The notes under the pieces are model-generated. The model was not told the origin of the DNA and did not search any database. It saw nothing but the letters and a program-made list of their open reading frames with translations. Positions 16,788-25,324 of a stretch of DNA of 48,160 bases are shown here, in pieces. How positions within the stretch are numbered: position 1 is the stretch's first letter; every line of letters begins with the position of its first letter. This DNA is from Streptomyces fuscigenes (GTDB taxonomy: Bacteria > Actinomycetota > Actinomycetes > Streptomycetales > Streptomycetaceae): positions 1 to 48,160 of the forward strand of contig NZ_JAKGCV010000008.1 in the NCBI RefSeq assembly GCF_021556455.1, written 5' to 3'. The position numbers were made by a program, and so were the translations under genes.

Positions 16788-16793
16788 ACGATA
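16788..16793 (-). promoter_or_regulatory. -10 element of a predicted leaderless promoter (HAD gene)
   Basis: Minus-strand TATCGT, 6 nt, then GTG at 16781. It marks this GTG rather than the in-frame GTG 9 bases downstream as the likely start. Confidence 0.5.
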
Positions 16794-16938
16794 GCCCGTC
16801 GGCTTGCGACGACGCGTGAACGCCCCCGGTCCGCGCGAGGGCGGATCGGGGGCGCCTCGCCCGGTGGACGCGTGCCCCGGCCGGGCGGGAGGTGCCGAGC
16901 CCGCGCGGGCGGGAACATCCCGGCCCGCGCCGTGGGAC

Positions 16939-17766
16939 TCAGCTCCTGGCGAAGGCCAGCAGGTCCTCGTTGAACCTGTCCTTGAACGGGTCCACCAGGG
17001 ACATGCCGTGAGGCGCACCCTCGTACACCTTGAAGGTGTTGTCCTTGACGATCTTCGACGACTTGTTGCCGGCGGCCACGATGGGCACGATCTGGTCGTC
17101 GTCGCCGTGGATGATGAGCGTCGGGACGTCGAACGCCTTGAGGTCCTCGGTCAGGTCGGTCTCCGAGAACGCCTTCACGCACTCGTAGGAGCCCTGGATG
17201 CCCACCTGCATGCTCCACATCCAGAAGGCGTCGCGGACGCCCCGGGAGACCTTGTTGCCGTCGCGGTTGGCGCCGAAGAACGGGGCGCTGAGGTCCTCGT
17301 AGAACTGGGCCCTGTCCCCGGCGACCCCGGCCCGGATCTCGTCGAAGACCTCGATCGGCAGGCCGTCCGGATTCGCCTCCGTCTTGAGCATCAGCGGAGG
17401 GATGGCGCTGAGCAGCACGGCCTTCGCGACGCGGGAGGTGCCGTGGTTGCCGATGTAGCGCGCGACCTCGCCGCCGCCCGTCGAGTGCCCGACCATGATG
17501 GCGTCCCGCAGGTCGAGGGCCTCGAACAGCTGCGCCAGGTCGTCGGCGTACGTGGTGAGGTCGTTGCCGCCCCACGTCTGGCTCGACCGTCCGTGGCCGC
17601 GCCGGTCGTGCACGACGGCGCGGAAGCCGTTGTCGGCCATCAACTTGGCCTGTGCGTCCCACGCGTCGCCGTTCAGGGGCCAGCCGTGGCTGAAGACCAC
17701 GGGCTGCCCGCTGCCCCAGTCTTTGTAGAAGATGTCCGTCTTGTCGCGGGTCGTGAAGATGGCCAT
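16939..17766 (-). CDS. Alpha/beta hydrolase of the cofactor-free haloperoxidase/perhydrolase group
   Basis: A 275-residue cytoplasmic enzyme. It opens [21 protein letters not shown] and carries the oxyanion element [16 protein letters not shown], and the nucleophile elbow GHSTGGGE with Ser95. The acid follows in [10 protein letters not shown] and the His in GAPHGMSL. These are the hallmarks of non-heme chloroperoxidase-like serine hydrolases, which form peracids from carboxylic acids and H2O2 and also act as esterases. The physiological substrate is unknown. The ATG at 17766 has a GAAGGGAT ribosome site. Typical family length (about 275) supports a complete gene. Confidence 0.93.
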   Translation of the reverse strand: MAIFTTRDKTDIFYKDWGSGQPVVFSHGWPLNGDAWDAQAKLMADNGFRAVVHDRRGHGRSSQTWGGNDLTTYADDLAQLFEALDLRDAIMVGHSTGGGEVARYIGNHGTSRVAKAVLLSAIPPLMLKTEANPDGLPIEVFDEIRAGVAGDRAQFYEDLSAPFFGANRDGNKVSRGVRDAFWMWSMQVGIQGSYECVKAFSETDLTEDLKAFDVPTLIIHGDDDQIVPIVAAGNKSSKIVKDNTFKVYEGAPHGMSLVDPFKDRFNEDLLAFARS

Positions 17767-18120
17767 GATCGGATCCCTTCGGTCGTGTCCCGTCCGCGTC
17801 GCGTCCGGTGTCGTGCGGGCATCGGGTGGTGTGCCGGTGGTGGCCCAGGCGGTTCGTCCAGCCGTCGAGTCGTTCGCGTCCGGGCGTCGTGCGCGGTCCG
17901 CCGGCGGGGCCCCGGGGCAGCGGAGTCCTTGCGGCCCGGTCCCTCGTGCGCGGCCGGCGCCCGGCGGGTGGTGCTGGCCGTCGCCCCGCAGGGGCATCGC
18001 CGACTTCCGCCGGAGGCAGGCCTGTTGAGTTGTGCCGGCCGGAATTCCTGCCGCGCCGCCGCGGGTTACGGCCGGGTCCCGTCGACCCTGTGCCGAGTCC
18101 TGCCCGGAGCCGGCCCGGCC
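17767..18120. other. Gene-free gap between two minus-strand genes
   Basis: In these 354 bases I see no supportable gene or strong hairpin. The part next to the hydrolase start should hold its promoter, but no clear -10 could be picked. Confidence 0.4.
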
Positions 18121-18594
18121 TCAGAAGCCGAACGCACTGAGGCTCGGGAAGTCGGACGGGCGCGGGCCGGAGCGGTCCCAGTCGAAGGCGCGCTCCGAGG
18201 TGGTGATCGGGACGTCGTTGATGCACGCGTGCCGTGTCCTCATCAGACCGTCGTCGGCGAACTCCCAGTTCTCGTTGCCGTACGCGCGAAACCAGTCGCC
18301 GGTGGCGGTGTGGTACTCGTACGCGAACCGCACCGCGATGCGGTTGCCGCCGTACGCCCACAACTCCTTGATCAGGCGGTACTCCAGCTCGGCCTGCCAC
18401 TTGCGGGTGAGGAAGGCGACGATCTCGTCGCGCCCGTCGATGAACAGGGAGCGGTTCCGCCAGTGGCTGTCCTCGGTGTACCCCAACGCCACGTGCCCGG
18501 GGTCGCGGGTGTTCCACGCGTCCTCGGCGTCCCTGACCTTCTGCACCGCCGTCTCGTCGTCGAACGGCGGCAACGGGGGTTTGCCGGTCGCCAT
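18121..18594 (-). CDS. NTF2-like protein, DUF1348 family
   Basis: A 157-residue protein of the DUF1348 (PF07080) group in the SnoaL/NTF2 superfamily. Recognisable segments are [67 protein letters not shown] and [13 protein letters not shown]. The fold is a cone-shaped alpha+beta barrel that binds small ligands. No member has a settled enzymatic role that I know of. The ATG at 18594 gives the normal N-terminus; GGAGAG lies upstream on the minus strand. It stands between two hydrolases on the same strand without overlaps. Confidence 0.9.
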   Translation of the reverse strand: MATGKPPLPPFDDETAVQKVRDAEDAWNTRDPGHVALGYTEDSHWRNRSLFIDGRDEIVAFLTRKWQAELEYRLIKELWAYGGNRIAVRFAYEYHTATGDWFRAYGNENWEFADDGLMRTRHACINDVPITTSERAFDWDRSGPRPSDFPSLSAFGF

Positions 18595-18758
18595 GTATGA
18601 CTCTCCTGACTCCCGTCCGTGCCCGACCGTTCCAGTCTCACCGCGGCCGCCGGGTCTCGCATCCGCGACGGCCGCCACCGCGCATTCCACCGGCCGGGGC
18701 ACGGCGGCACCGCACGGGACGCGGGCCGCGGGCCGCGCCGTGCCGGCGGTGCGCGCGA

Positions 18759-19418
18759 TCACCGGCTTCGCGAGATCCGGAGCCTGCCGTCATCGTCCGG
18801 GACCTGGCTGTCCGCCGCGGTCCCGGACAGCCAGGCCCGCCAGTGGGGCACGACGAGCGCGGCCAACTCGTCGTATCCGGCCGCGCCCGGGTGCGCGCCG
18901 TCGCCGGTGCGTACCTCCCGGCTCCACGCGGCACTGTCGCGCAGTGGCCGGTGGACGGGGACGTAGGGGACGGACGCCTCGCGGCAGACGCGGGCGAACC
19001 GTTCGTCGAGCCGCGCGGTCCGGGCGTTGTGCTCCGCGTCGTCGACGGGCGGAGGGGCGACCACCAGGACGCCCCAGCCCCGGCCCGCCGCCTGTTCGAG
19101 CATGCGGGACAGGTTGGCCTCCGAGACGTCCGGGTCCACGCGCGGCCGGCCGTCCTCGTGGGTGGTGTCGTTGACGCCGAAGGACAGGACGACTCGCAGG
19201 TCCGTGCCGTCCCGCAGCCGCCGGTCGCACTCGCCGAGCCAGCGGGCGAGGACGTCGGTCGACGTCTCGCGGCGCACGCCGAGGTTGTAGGCGGTCAGCG
19301 GCTGCCCACCCGTGACGGCGCGGGCGGCCAGACGCCCCGCCCAGCCGAGACACAGCGGGTCGCCGACGCCCGCGACGAAGGAGTCCCCGACGAAGCAGAC
19401 GCGCAGATCACTGTCCAT
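18759..19418 (-). CDS. SGNH/GDSL-type esterase
   Basis: A 219-residue hydrolase with the SGNH blocks in order: block [14 protein letters not shown] (nucleophile Ser13), block [11 protein letters not shown], block [13 protein letters not shown] (Asn) and block [15 protein letters not shown] (Asp and His). There is no signal peptide, so it is probably cytosolic; its ester substrate is unknown. The ATG at 19418 starts just ahead of block I. Upstream, the same frame stays open through a hexanucleotide repeat and would encode alternating Gln/Cys; this is taken as non-coding. A weak AGGA lies 9 nt before the ATG. Confidence 0.9.
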   Translation of the reverse strand: MDSDLRVCFVGDSFVAGVGDPLCLGWAGRLAARAVTGGQPLTAYNLGVRRETSTDVLARWLGECDRRLRDGTDLRVVLSFGVNDTTHEDGRPRVDPDVSEANLSRMLEQAAGRGWGVLVVAPPPVDDAEHNARTARLDERFARVCREASVPYVPVHRPLRDSAAWSREVRTGDGAHPGAAGYDELAALVVPHWRAWLSGTAADSQVPDDDGRLRISRSR

Positions 19419-19560
19419 GCACCGATCCTGGCACTGGCAGTGGCACTGGCACCGATCCTGGCACTGGCACTGGCACTGGCACTGCGACTGGCACTGCGAC
19501 TGGGACTGGGGCTGAGGCTGGGACTGGCGCTGGGATCGGCATCGGCGTGGGCACTGAGAC
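19419..19560. repeat. Degenerate (TGGCAC)n hexanucleotide repeat
   Basis: About 100-140 bases of TGGCAC, with variants such as TGCGAC, TGGGAC and an inserted CGATCC, directly abut the start codon of the SGNH esterase. Purity is highest at 19440-19490 and decays toward 19560. Confidence 0.85.
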
Positions 19561-19633
19561 GAGTACCGGCAACGCATCCGCCCGCGCGCCCGCCCGATCG
19601 GCCGCCCCGCACCCGGCACCCCAACCCTCGGCG

Positions 19634-20296
19634 TCAGGCGCCCGGACCGCCGTTCTTCCTCCAGTCGGCCGCCAGCAGGCCGAAAAGCAGCTCGTCCGTC
19701 CACTCGCCCTTCATCCACGCCGCCTCGCGGCGGTGTCCCTCCTGCGTGAATCCGAGCCGGCGCAGCAGCGCGGCGGACCGCTCGTTGCGCGCGTCGCACT
19801 CGGCGGAGACGCGGTGCAGGCCCCGGGGCCCGAAGAGGTCGGCGAGCACCGCGCCCACCGCCTCGGTGGCGTAGCCGAGTCCCTGGTGGCGCGGTGCGAA
19901 CGTGTAGCCGAGGTGCGCCTGCATCAGGTCGTCGTGCAGGCACACCCCGATGTCGCCGACGAGTTCGCTCCCTGCCCCGAGCGTCACCGCGTACTGGAAC
20001 CAGCCGGGCCGCTCCGGCGAACCCGCCGCGAAGGCCCGCGCGAGGCCGCGCGCGGCATCGGGCGGTACGGGCGCCGACCAGCCCTGGTAGCGGGCGACGT
20101 CCGGGTCGGAGCGGTACGCCGCGAGGGCGGCCGCGTCGTCGGTGCGAAAGCGCCGCAGGATCAGTCTGGGCGTCGTGAGGAGCATGTCCGCGGGGGGCGT
20201 GGCGAGGCGGTGCGGCGCGTCCGCCTCCGGCCGCCGCGTGCGGGCCGGTGCGCCGGGGCCGTCGTCCGGGCGGCCGGCCGGGCCGGGGGCGGTCAT
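19634..20296 (-). CDS. GNAT family N-acetyltransferase (RimJ/RimL-like)
   Basis: A 220-residue acetyltransferase. A 37-residue Pro/Arg-rich leader precedes [21 protein letters not shown], the usual beginning of RimJ-type N-acetyltransferases. The acetyl-CoA-binding motif A is [20 protein letters not shown] and motif B is [23 protein letters not shown]. The ATG at 20296 overlaps the tetR stop (ATGA), which supports the longer form, although translation from the internal ATG would also give a full domain. The acceptor is unknown. Co-expression with the TetR gene is expected from the coupling. Confidence 0.9.
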   Translation of the reverse strand: MTAPGPAGRPDDGPGAPARTRRPEADAPHRLATPPADMLLTTPRLILRRFRTDDAAALAAYRSDPDVARYQGWSAPVPPDAARGLARAFAAGSPERPGWFQYAVTLGAGSELVGDIGVCLHDDLMQAHLGYTFAPRHQGLGYATEAVGAVLADLFGPRGLHRVSAECDARNERSAALLRRLGFTQEGHRREAAWMKGEWTDELLFGLLAADWRKNGGPGA

Positions 20297-20883
20297 GCCC
20301 GCACCGCCGCGTCGAGGAGCGGACCGAGCTCGGCGGCGGCAGTCGTGAGGGCGCGCGTGTCCCGTTCCGCCCGGGCCAGGAGGATCGCGCCCTCCAAGGT
20401 GCTGATCATGAGAGTGGACAGGGGCCGGGACCGCTCCTGGGGCACGCCCATGCCGACGAGGGCCTCCCCGACCGCGCGGGTCCAGGCTCCGAAGGCGTCG
20501 GACGCGGCCTCACGGGTGGAGGCCGTCGAGTCCGCGTGGTCGACCGTGGCGGCGGCCACCGGGCAGCCGGCCGCGAAGCCCTCGGCGCCGTACTCGACGG
20601 TCCACTGCTCCACCATGGCCGCGAACAGGGCACTCGGCACCGGCTCGGGCAGCGCTGCGACGAACCGGGCGACCCGGCGGGACGCGTACCGGCCGGCCCA
20701 GCCGACGGCCTCCGCGACGAGCTGGTCCTTGCCGCCGGGGAAGTAGTGCTGGAGCGAGCCGCGCGGCGCCTCGGCCCGTACCGCGACGTCCCGCATGCCC
20801 GCGGCCGCCACCCCTCCGCGCCGCATCAGCTGGGCCGCGCTGAAGACCATCCGCTCGCGCGGGCCCCGCTCGGACACCGCCAT
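20293..20883 (-). CDS. TetR family regulator, LmrA/YxaF-like
   Basis: A 196-residue repressor. The HTH spans about residues 10-56 ([46 protein letters not shown]). [13 protein letters not shown] is typical of the LmrA/YxaF subgroup, as is the C-terminal [17 protein letters not shown] segment. The ATG at 20883 is selected because GAGGAG precedes it by 6 nt; an upstream in-frame ATG has no ribosome site. The divergent promoter region contains two palindromes overlapping both promoters, so it probably represses itself and the divergent dehydrogenase. The downstream GNAT gene is coupled to it. Confidence 0.92.
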   Translation of the reverse strand: MAVSERGPRERMVFSAAQLMRRGGVAAAGMRDVAVRAEAPRGSLQHYFPGGKDQLVAEAVGWAGRYASRRVARFVAALPEPVPSALFAAMVEQWTVEYGAEGFAAGCPVAAATVDHADSTASTREAASDAFGAWTRAVGEALVGMGVPQERSRPLSTLMISTLEGAILLARAERDTRALTTAAAELGPLLDAAVRA

Positions 20884-20995
20884 CCCGATCTCCTCGCCTT
20901 CGTCGCCGTCGCAGTCAGCCGACGCTGCCGTCACCCCGCCGCCCCGTCGCCGTCAGCCGTCGCTGCCGCCATCGCCATCACCTGGCCGGTCCTCC

Positions 20996-21041
20996 AGCCT
21001 ATGACGACGGTCATGGAGCTGACTATTATGACGCCCGTCAT
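20996..21041. promoter_or_regulatory. Divergent promoters with doubled palindromic operator (TetR / dehydrogenase)
   Basis: Two 14-bp palindromes, ATGACGACGGTCAT (21001-21014) and ATGACGCCCGTCAT (21028-21041), are centred 27 bp apart. Rightward, ATGACG (21001-21006) as -35 and TATTAT (21024-21029) as -10 are separated by exactly 17 bp, so each palindrome covers one promoter element. Leftward, TAGGCT (21001-20996) is a good -10 for the tetR gene, and a TAGTCA lies about 18 bp upstream of it. The arrangement is what is expected of an autoregulating TetR repressor. Confidence 0.75.
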
Positions 21042-21096
21042 GGAACGTGACCGCGGGCGACCGCCCCGGCGCGTGCGGTGGGAACGGTGGTGCGTC

Positions 21097-22077
21097 GTGG
21101 GGTACGTGGGCTTCGTCGGCCTCGGAGTCATGGGCCGGCCCATGGCGCTCAACCTCGCCCGGGCGGGTACCCCGCTCGTCGTCTGGAACCGCACACCCGC
21201 CCGCTCCGCGCCGCTGCGGGAGGCCGGGGCCGAGGTGGCGGCCTCCCCGGCGGAGGTGTTCGACCGCGCGTCGACCGTGCTGCTGATGCTGTACGACGGC
21301 GCCGCCGTGGACGCGGTCCTCGGCCGCGGGACGCCGGAGTTCGCCGCGCGTGTCGCGGGACGCACGGTGGTGCACATGGGGACGACTTCGCCGGAGTATT
21401 CGGCCGGTCTGCGCGACGACGTGGCCGCCGCGGGCGGCACGTACGTCGAGGCGCCGGTCTCCGGCTCCCGCGTCCCCGCCGAGCAGGGCCGGCTGGTGGG
21501 GATGGTCGCGGGGGACGAGGACGCCGTGGCCGCCGTGCGCGCCCTGCTCGCGCCCGTGTGCGGCGAGACGTTCGCCTGCGGGCCGGCGCCGGGGGCGCTC
21601 CTGATGAAGCTGTCGGTGAACCTGTTCCTGATCACTCAGGTGACCGGTCTGACCGAGGCCTTCCACTTCGCCGAACTGCACGGACTGGACCGGAGCCTGC
21701 TGCTGGACGTCCTCGACGCGGGCCCGATGGCCAGCGCCGTGTCCCGGATGAAGGCGCCGAAGCTGCTCGCGCGCGACTTCTCCGTGCAGGCGGGCGCCGT
21801 CGACGTCCTCAAGAACAACCGGCTCATCGCCGACGCGGCGCGGCAGGCGGGACTCGCCTCTCCGCTCCTCGACGCGTGCCACGCCCTGTTCGAGGAGACG
21901 GTGGCGCTCGGCCACGGCGGCGAGGACATGGTCGCGGTGCTGCACGCGATCGAGGCCCGCACCCGGGACGTGAGCAGCCGGGACGAGGACGCCCGGGGCG
22001 AAATCATCCGCGACGAGAACGCCCGCGACGCTCGCACCAGGGACGTACGGGACGGGGCGGGCACGGCGGGCGCCTGA
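21097..22077 (+). CDS. NAD(P)-dependent beta-hydroxyacid dehydrogenase / imine reductase family oxidoreductase
   Basis: A 326-residue cytoplasmic oxidoreductase of the 3-hydroxyisobutyrate dehydrogenase family. It opens [20 protein letters not shown] (Rossmann loop GxGxMG) and [11 protein letters not shown]. It carries the substrate motif [13 protein letters not shown] and the catalytic Lys with its Asn partner in [12 protein letters not shown]. The C-terminal helical domain follows; the last ~35 residues are an Arg/Asp-rich repeat ([18 protein letters not shown]). The start is uncertain: GTG 21097 fits family length and has GGTGG 6 nt upstream, while ATG 21040 (10 nt after the -10) would be nearly leaderless. 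It is probably controlled by the divergent TetR protein. Confidence 0.88.
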   Translation: MGYVGFVGLGVMGRPMALNLARAGTPLVVWNRTPARSAPLREAGAEVAASPAEVFDRASTVLLMLYDGAAVDAVLGRGTPEFAARVAGRTVVHMGTTSPEYSAGLRDDVAAAGGTYVEAPVSGSRVPAEQGRLVGMVAGDEDAVAAVRALLAPVCGETFACGPAPGALLMKLSVNLFLITQVTGLTEAFHFAELHGLDRSLLLDVLDAGPMASAVSRMKAPKLLARDFSVQAGAVDVLKNNRLIADAARQAGLASPLLDACHALFEETVALGHGGEDMVAVLHAIEARTRDVSSRDEDARGEIIRDENARDARTRDVRDGAGTAGA

Positions 22078-22218
22078 CGCGCGGAGCACACCCGCGTGCC
22101 GGGCGGCCAGGACCCGGCAAGGCTCCCGGCGCCCGCGCCCAGCCGGAACCTCGGTCCCTACGCGGCTGCCGCGACAGTCGCGCAGGGCGCGGCACGATGT
22201 CCGGCGCGGCGGGCGCGA

Positions 22219-22398
22219 TCAGCAGCTGCCGCCGCACTGGCACGGGGAGCCCGACTGGCAGCCGCAGCCGCAGCCCGAGCCGCAGCCGCAGGCGCCGAGG
22301 ACGGGCAGGTGCGGGCGTCCCGAGGCAGCGGCGCGCGAGGTGTCGGTGCCGGTCGTGGTGGTCGTACGGGGGGCGGGCGACGCGGAAGGTTCGGCCAT
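22219..22398 (-). CDS. Small cysteine-rich protein, candidate metal-binding peptide
   Basis: A 59-residue protein from ATG 22398, with GGAGGAGAG as a strong ribosome site 6-8 nt upstream. Residues 1-35 are Ser/Thr/Ala/Pro-rich and lack Cys. Residues 36-59 contain eight Cys (37, 39, 43, 45, 47, 53, 55, 59) spaced mostly as CxC and interrupted only by Gly, Ser, Gln and Pro. CxC clusters of this density are typical of metallothioneins, but the Gly-rich composition also resembles small modified peptides. I do not recognise the family. It lies downstream of phoU on the same strand, separated by a hairpin, and has its own upstream palindrome pair, so it is probably regulated alone. Confidence 0.75.
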   Translation of the reverse strand: MAEPSASPAPRTTTTTGTDTSRAAASGRPHLPVLGACGCGSGCGCGCQSGSPCQCGGSC

Positions 22399-22429
22399 GA
22401 CGATCTCTCCTCCAGGGACTCCGGGGGCA

Positions 22430-22472
22430 GGCACGGCCCGTTCCCCATTGGACGTCCGGCACGGGCCGTTCC
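22430..22472. promoter_or_regulatory. Two direct copies of a 15-bp palindrome upstream of the Cys-rich gene
   Basis: GGCACGGCCCGTTCC (22430-22444) and GGCACGGGCCGTTCC (22458-22472) differ only at the central base. Each is an inverted repeat (GGnACGG-n-CCGTnCC). They start 28 bp apart and lie 32-74 bases upstream of the Cys-rich gene's ATG, the position of a promoter/operator. The two could also pair as one larger hairpin. Confidence 0.6.
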
Positions 22473-22548
22473 TCAACGGCGCATGACCGGCGCATCACCG
22501 GCGCACGCGCGCAGGACACGCGCAGACCGGGGGCCCGCACCACGCCGT

Positions 22549-22588
22549 GCGCCCCGCCCACCACCGGCGTGCGGGGTGGGCGGGGCGC
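22549..22588. terminator. Strong hairpin downstream of phoU
   Basis: A perfect 14-bp stem (22549-22562 with 22575-22588) has a 12-nt loop and no U-tract. It lies about 140 bases past the phoU stop and probably ends that transcript before the Cys-rich gene. Confidence 0.65.
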
Positions 22589-22727
22589 AAGAGGCCTACG
22601 AGACACGGACCCGGCGGCCCGGCGGCCCGGTCGCCGATCGCGGCGGGCGCGGGCCGCACCCGCCCACCGCCGCGGAAGCGAGCCTCACCCGGCGTCCGCC
22701 CGGGTCCGTGCATATGCCGTCGGACGG

Positions 22728-23393
22728 TCAGACGGCGTCCGGCTGGATCTCGTCCGCGTGCTCACCCGTGACCAGGTAGACGACGCGCTTGGCCACCGAC
22801 ACCGCGTGGTCGGCGAACCGCTCGTAGTAGCGGCCCAGCAGCGTGACGTCGACGGCGGTCTCGATGCCGTGCTTCCAGCGGTCGTCCATCAGGTGCTGGA
22901 AGAGGGTGCGGTGCAGCAGGTCCATCTCGTCGTCGTCCTGCTCCAGCTGCATGGCCAGGTCGATGTCCTTGGTGATGATGACCTCGGCGGCCTTCGCCAT
23001 CAGACGCTGCGCGAGCTGCCCCATCTCCAGCAGGGTGGCGTGCAGATCGACCGGAACCGGGGATTCCGGGTAGCGCAGCCGTGTCAGCTTCGCCACGTGC
23101 TGGGCCAGGTCTCCGGCGCGCTCCAGGTCGGCGCTCATGCGCAGCGAGGTGACGACGATGCGCAGGTCGGTGGCCACGGGCTGCTGCTGGGCGAGCAGCG
23201 CGATGGCGCGTGCCTCCAGGTCGTGCTGGGTCTGGTCGACCTTCGCGTCGGCGGCGATCACGCTCTCCGCGAGCTTCAGGTCACCGTCGAGCATGGAGGT
23301 CGTGGCGCGCCCGATGGCGGAGCCGACCTGCCGTGCCATGCCGACGAGGTCGTCACTGATCGAGTCAAGTTCCTCGTGGTACGCGTCCCGCAT
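22728..23393 (-). CDS. phoU: Phosphate signalling regulator PhoU
   Basis: A 221-residue cytoplasmic protein made of two PhoU three-helix repeats. PhoU modulates the PhoR kinase and phosphate uptake and so represses the Pho regulon when phosphate is ample. It opens MRDAYHEELDSISDDLVGMA. The two metal-binding acidic motifs appear as SADLERAGDLAQHVAKL (repeat 1) and LGRYYERFADHAVSVAKR (repeat 2), each fitting the ExxxD pattern. The ATG at 23393 follows GAGAGG. It is divergent from phoR; the PHO box between them is oriented toward phoU, so phoU is expected to be activated by PhoP. Confidence 0.97.
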   Translation of the reverse strand: MRDAYHEELDSISDDLVGMARQVGSAIGRATTSMLDGDLKLAESVIAADAKVDQTQHDLEARAIALLAQQQPVATDLRIVVTSLRMSADLERAGDLAQHVAKLTRLRYPESPVPVDLHATLLEMGQLAQRLMAKAAEVIITKDIDLAMQLEQDDDEMDLLHRTLFQHLMDDRWKHGIETAVDVTLLGRYYERFADHAVSVAKRVVYLVTGEHADEIQPDAV

Positions 23394-23460
23394 GGGTGTG
23401 TCCCTCTCCAGCGCTCCCGCGCTTGACGTTCGTGACCGGGCCCGACCGGGCCTGACCAGA

Positions 23461-23490
23461 TCCTTCCTGGTCCTTCCTGGTCCTTACTGG
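23461..23490. repeat. Three tandem copies of a 10-bp unit upstream of phoU
   Basis: TCCTTCCTGG is present twice, followed by TCCTTACTGG. It lies 68-97 bases upstream of the phoU start and about 90 bases from the PHO box. This is within the likely phoU leader and one helical turn per copy. Confidence 0.75.
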
Positions 23491-23577
23491 CCCTTTCCGG
23501 GGGTGTCCGGCCGGCGGGCGGCAGGCGCTCGCCCCCACGCTGCCACGGTGGCCGGAACACGCGTCCGGAGCTTCCCG

Positions 23578-23610
23578 GACAAGTGAACCGTCCCTGTCCC
23601 CTCGGTGAAC
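23578..23610 (-). promoter_or_regulatory. PHO box (PhoP operator) between phoU and phoR
   Basis: On the minus strand three 11-bp direct-repeat units occur: GTTCACCGAGG, GGACAGGGACG and GTTCACTTGTC. The outer two carry the conserved GTTCAC core exactly 22 bp apart, which matches the Streptomyces PHO-box unit length. The middle unit is degenerate. The site lies about 60 bases upstream of the phoR -10 and 185 bases upstream of phoU, so it can serve both. Confidence 0.85.
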
Positions 23611-23671
23611 TCTGGGCGACGAGTGTTCGAGGACGCACTCGGACGGCTGGGAGAGTGCCCGTCGGCCCGCT

Positions 23672-23677
23672 TAATCT
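23672..23677 (+). promoter_or_regulatory. -10 element of a predicted leaderless promoter (phoR)
   Basis: TAATCT, 6 nt (GAACGC), then the phoR ATG at 23684. No ribosome site is present. Confidence 0.6.
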
Positions 23678-23683
23678 GAACGC

Positions 23684-25324
23684 ATGGACGTGAACGCGGC
23701 GGTCGCCGCATCGGCAGCGATCGCCGGCGTGTGCACCGGCGTGATCGCCATGCTGGCGTTCCGCTGGAGCGAGCGCGACCAGCACCGGCCCACGCGCACC
23801 TCGCTGCACACGGACGCGGTCCTGCCGCCGGGAGTCGACACCGTACTCTCCGTGCTGCGCTCCTCGGCCGTCGTGCTCGACGAGAGCGACGCCGTCGTCA
23901 AGGCCAGCTCCGCCGCGTACGCGCTGGGCCTGGTCCGCGGCGGCAAGCTGGCGGTCGAGCCGATGATGCACATGGCGCGCGAGACCCGCAGGGACGGCGA
24001 GATACGCCAGATCGAGCTGGACCTCCCGCGCCGGGGCACCGGCCGCGGTGAGGCCCTGGCCGTCTCCGCGCGCGTCGCCCCCCTCGGCTCCCGCCTGGTG
24101 CTGCTCCTCGTGGAGGACCTGACGGAGGCCCGCCGCATAGAAGCGGTACGGCGCGACTTCGTCGCGAACGTCAGCCACGAACTGAAGACCCCGGTCGGCG
24201 CGCTCTCCCTCCTCTCGGAGGCCGTCATGGACGCCTCCGACGACCCCGAGGCCGTCGACCGCTTCGCCGGGCGCATGCAGATCGAGGCGACCCGGCTGAC
24301 CAACCTCGTGCAGGAGCTCATCGACCTCTCCCGGGTGCAGAACGACGACCCGCTGGAGGACGCCGAGCCCGTGCGCGTGGACGAGCTGGTCGCCGAGGCC
24401 GTCGACCGCTCCCGGCACCCGGCGTCCACGAAGCAGATCACCATGGCGGCCCGCGGCGAGGAGGACCTCTTCGTCTGGGGCAACCGCGGCCAGCTGGCCG
24501 CGGCGCTCGGCAACCTCGTGGAGAACGCCGTCAACTACTCGCCGGCGCGCACCAGGGTCGGCATCGCCGTGGCCCGTACGGCCGTGGCCGGCGGCACGGT
24601 CGTCGAGATAGCCGTCACCGACCAGGGGATAGGCATCTCGGAGAAGGACCGGGAGCGCATCTTCGAGCGCTTCTACCGCGTCGATCCCGCGCGCTCGCGC
24701 GCGACCGGCGGCACGGGCCTCGGCCTCGCCATCGTCAAGCACGTGGCGGCCTCGCACGGCGGGGACGTCACGGTGTGGAGTTCGGAGGGCCAGGGATCGA
24801 CGTTCACCCTGCGCCTGCCCGAGGCGGGCATCGCCCGGGAGCGGTCGGGGGCGCCCGAGGCCGCGGAGCCGGACGACGACGCGTTCTACGACGTGGACGC
24901 GTCCGACCCGGCCGATCTGCCCCACGCGCCCGATCTGCCCGACGCGCCTGACGCGCCCGGTCCGGCCGCCGGTGCCCCGGACTCGCCGTCCCCTTCTCCG
25001 GCCGCCCCCTCGACCTCTCCGGCCGCCCCCTCGACCTCTCCGGCCGCCCCCTCGACCTCGGCCGCGGCCTCCGCCCCGGCCCTCCTTCCCCCCTCCGCGT
25101 CCGGGCCCACCGCCGTTCCCGGCGCGGACACCGTCCCCCACCCCAGCGACCCCGACACCGGCGATGCCGCCCGCGATCCTCGCGGTGCGGTGCCCGGCGG
25201 CCGGCGCGCATTCGGCGCCGGCCGTGACCGCAACGACCCCAGCCCCCCGGAACCTCGCGGGACGGCCCGCAGCCTGGTGCTGGATACTCCGACCGTGATT
25301 CCTGCCCCGGAGGTCCTTCCGTGA
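23684..25324 (+). CDS. phoR: Phosphate sensor histidine kinase PhoR (SenX3-like) with long C-terminal tail
   Basis: A 546-residue membrane-bound kinase that phosphorylates PhoP under phosphate limitation. One N-terminal helix (about residues 5-27) anchors it. A PAS-like region spans about 50-145. The H-box DFVANVSHELKTPVGALSLL carries His165. The N-box is GNLVENAVNYSP, with D/G boxes VTDQGIGI and RFYRVDPARSRATGGTGLGLAI. The kinase core ends near residue 382. A further ~164 residues rich in Pro/Ala/Ser/Asp follow, including three AAPSTSP-type repeats; S. coelicolor PhoR, as I recall it, is near 426 residues. The start is set by the -10 six nt upstream. Its stop overlaps the phoP GTG (GTGA). 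Confidence 0.95.
   Translation: MDVNAAVAASAAIAGVCTGVIAMLAFRWSERDQHRPTRTSLHTDAVLPPGVDTVLSVLRSSAVVLDESDAVVKASSAAYALGLVRGGKLAVEPMMHMARETRRDGEIRQIELDLPRRGTGRGEALAVSARVAPLGSRLVLLLVEDLTEARRIEAVRRDFVANVSHELKTPVGALSLLSEAVMDASDDPEAVDRFAGRMQIEATRLTNLVQELIDLSRVQNDDPLEDAEPVRVDELVAEAVDRSRHPASTKQITMAARGEEDLFVWGNRGQLAAALGNLVENAVNYSPARTRVGIAVARTAVAGGTVVEIAVTDQGIGISEKDRERIFERFYRVDPARSRATGGTGLGLAIVKHVAASHGGDVTVWSSEGQGSTFTLRLPEAGIARERSGAPEAAEPDDDAFYDVDASDPADLPHAPDLPDAPDAPGPAAGAPDSPSPSPAAPSTSPAAPSTSPAAPSTSAAASAPALLPPSASGPTAVPGADTVPHPSDPDTGDAARDPRGAVPGGRRAFGAGRDRNDPSPPEPRGTARSLVLDTPTVIPAPEVLP
24995..25057. repeat. Three perfect 21-bp tandem repeats inside phoR
   Basis: A 21-bp unit starting TCTCCGGCCGCCCCC repeats without change at 24995, 25016 and 25037. 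It adds seven-residue SPAAPST units in the kinase's C-terminal tail and keeps the frame. Confidence 0.9.

Larger units (their letters stand above)
22399..22727. other. Gap between the Cys-rich gene and phoU
   Basis: These 329 bases contain the palindrome pair at 22430-22472, short direct repeats of CCGGCGCA around 22488-22505 and the hairpin at 22549-22588. I see no further gene. Confidence 0.5.
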
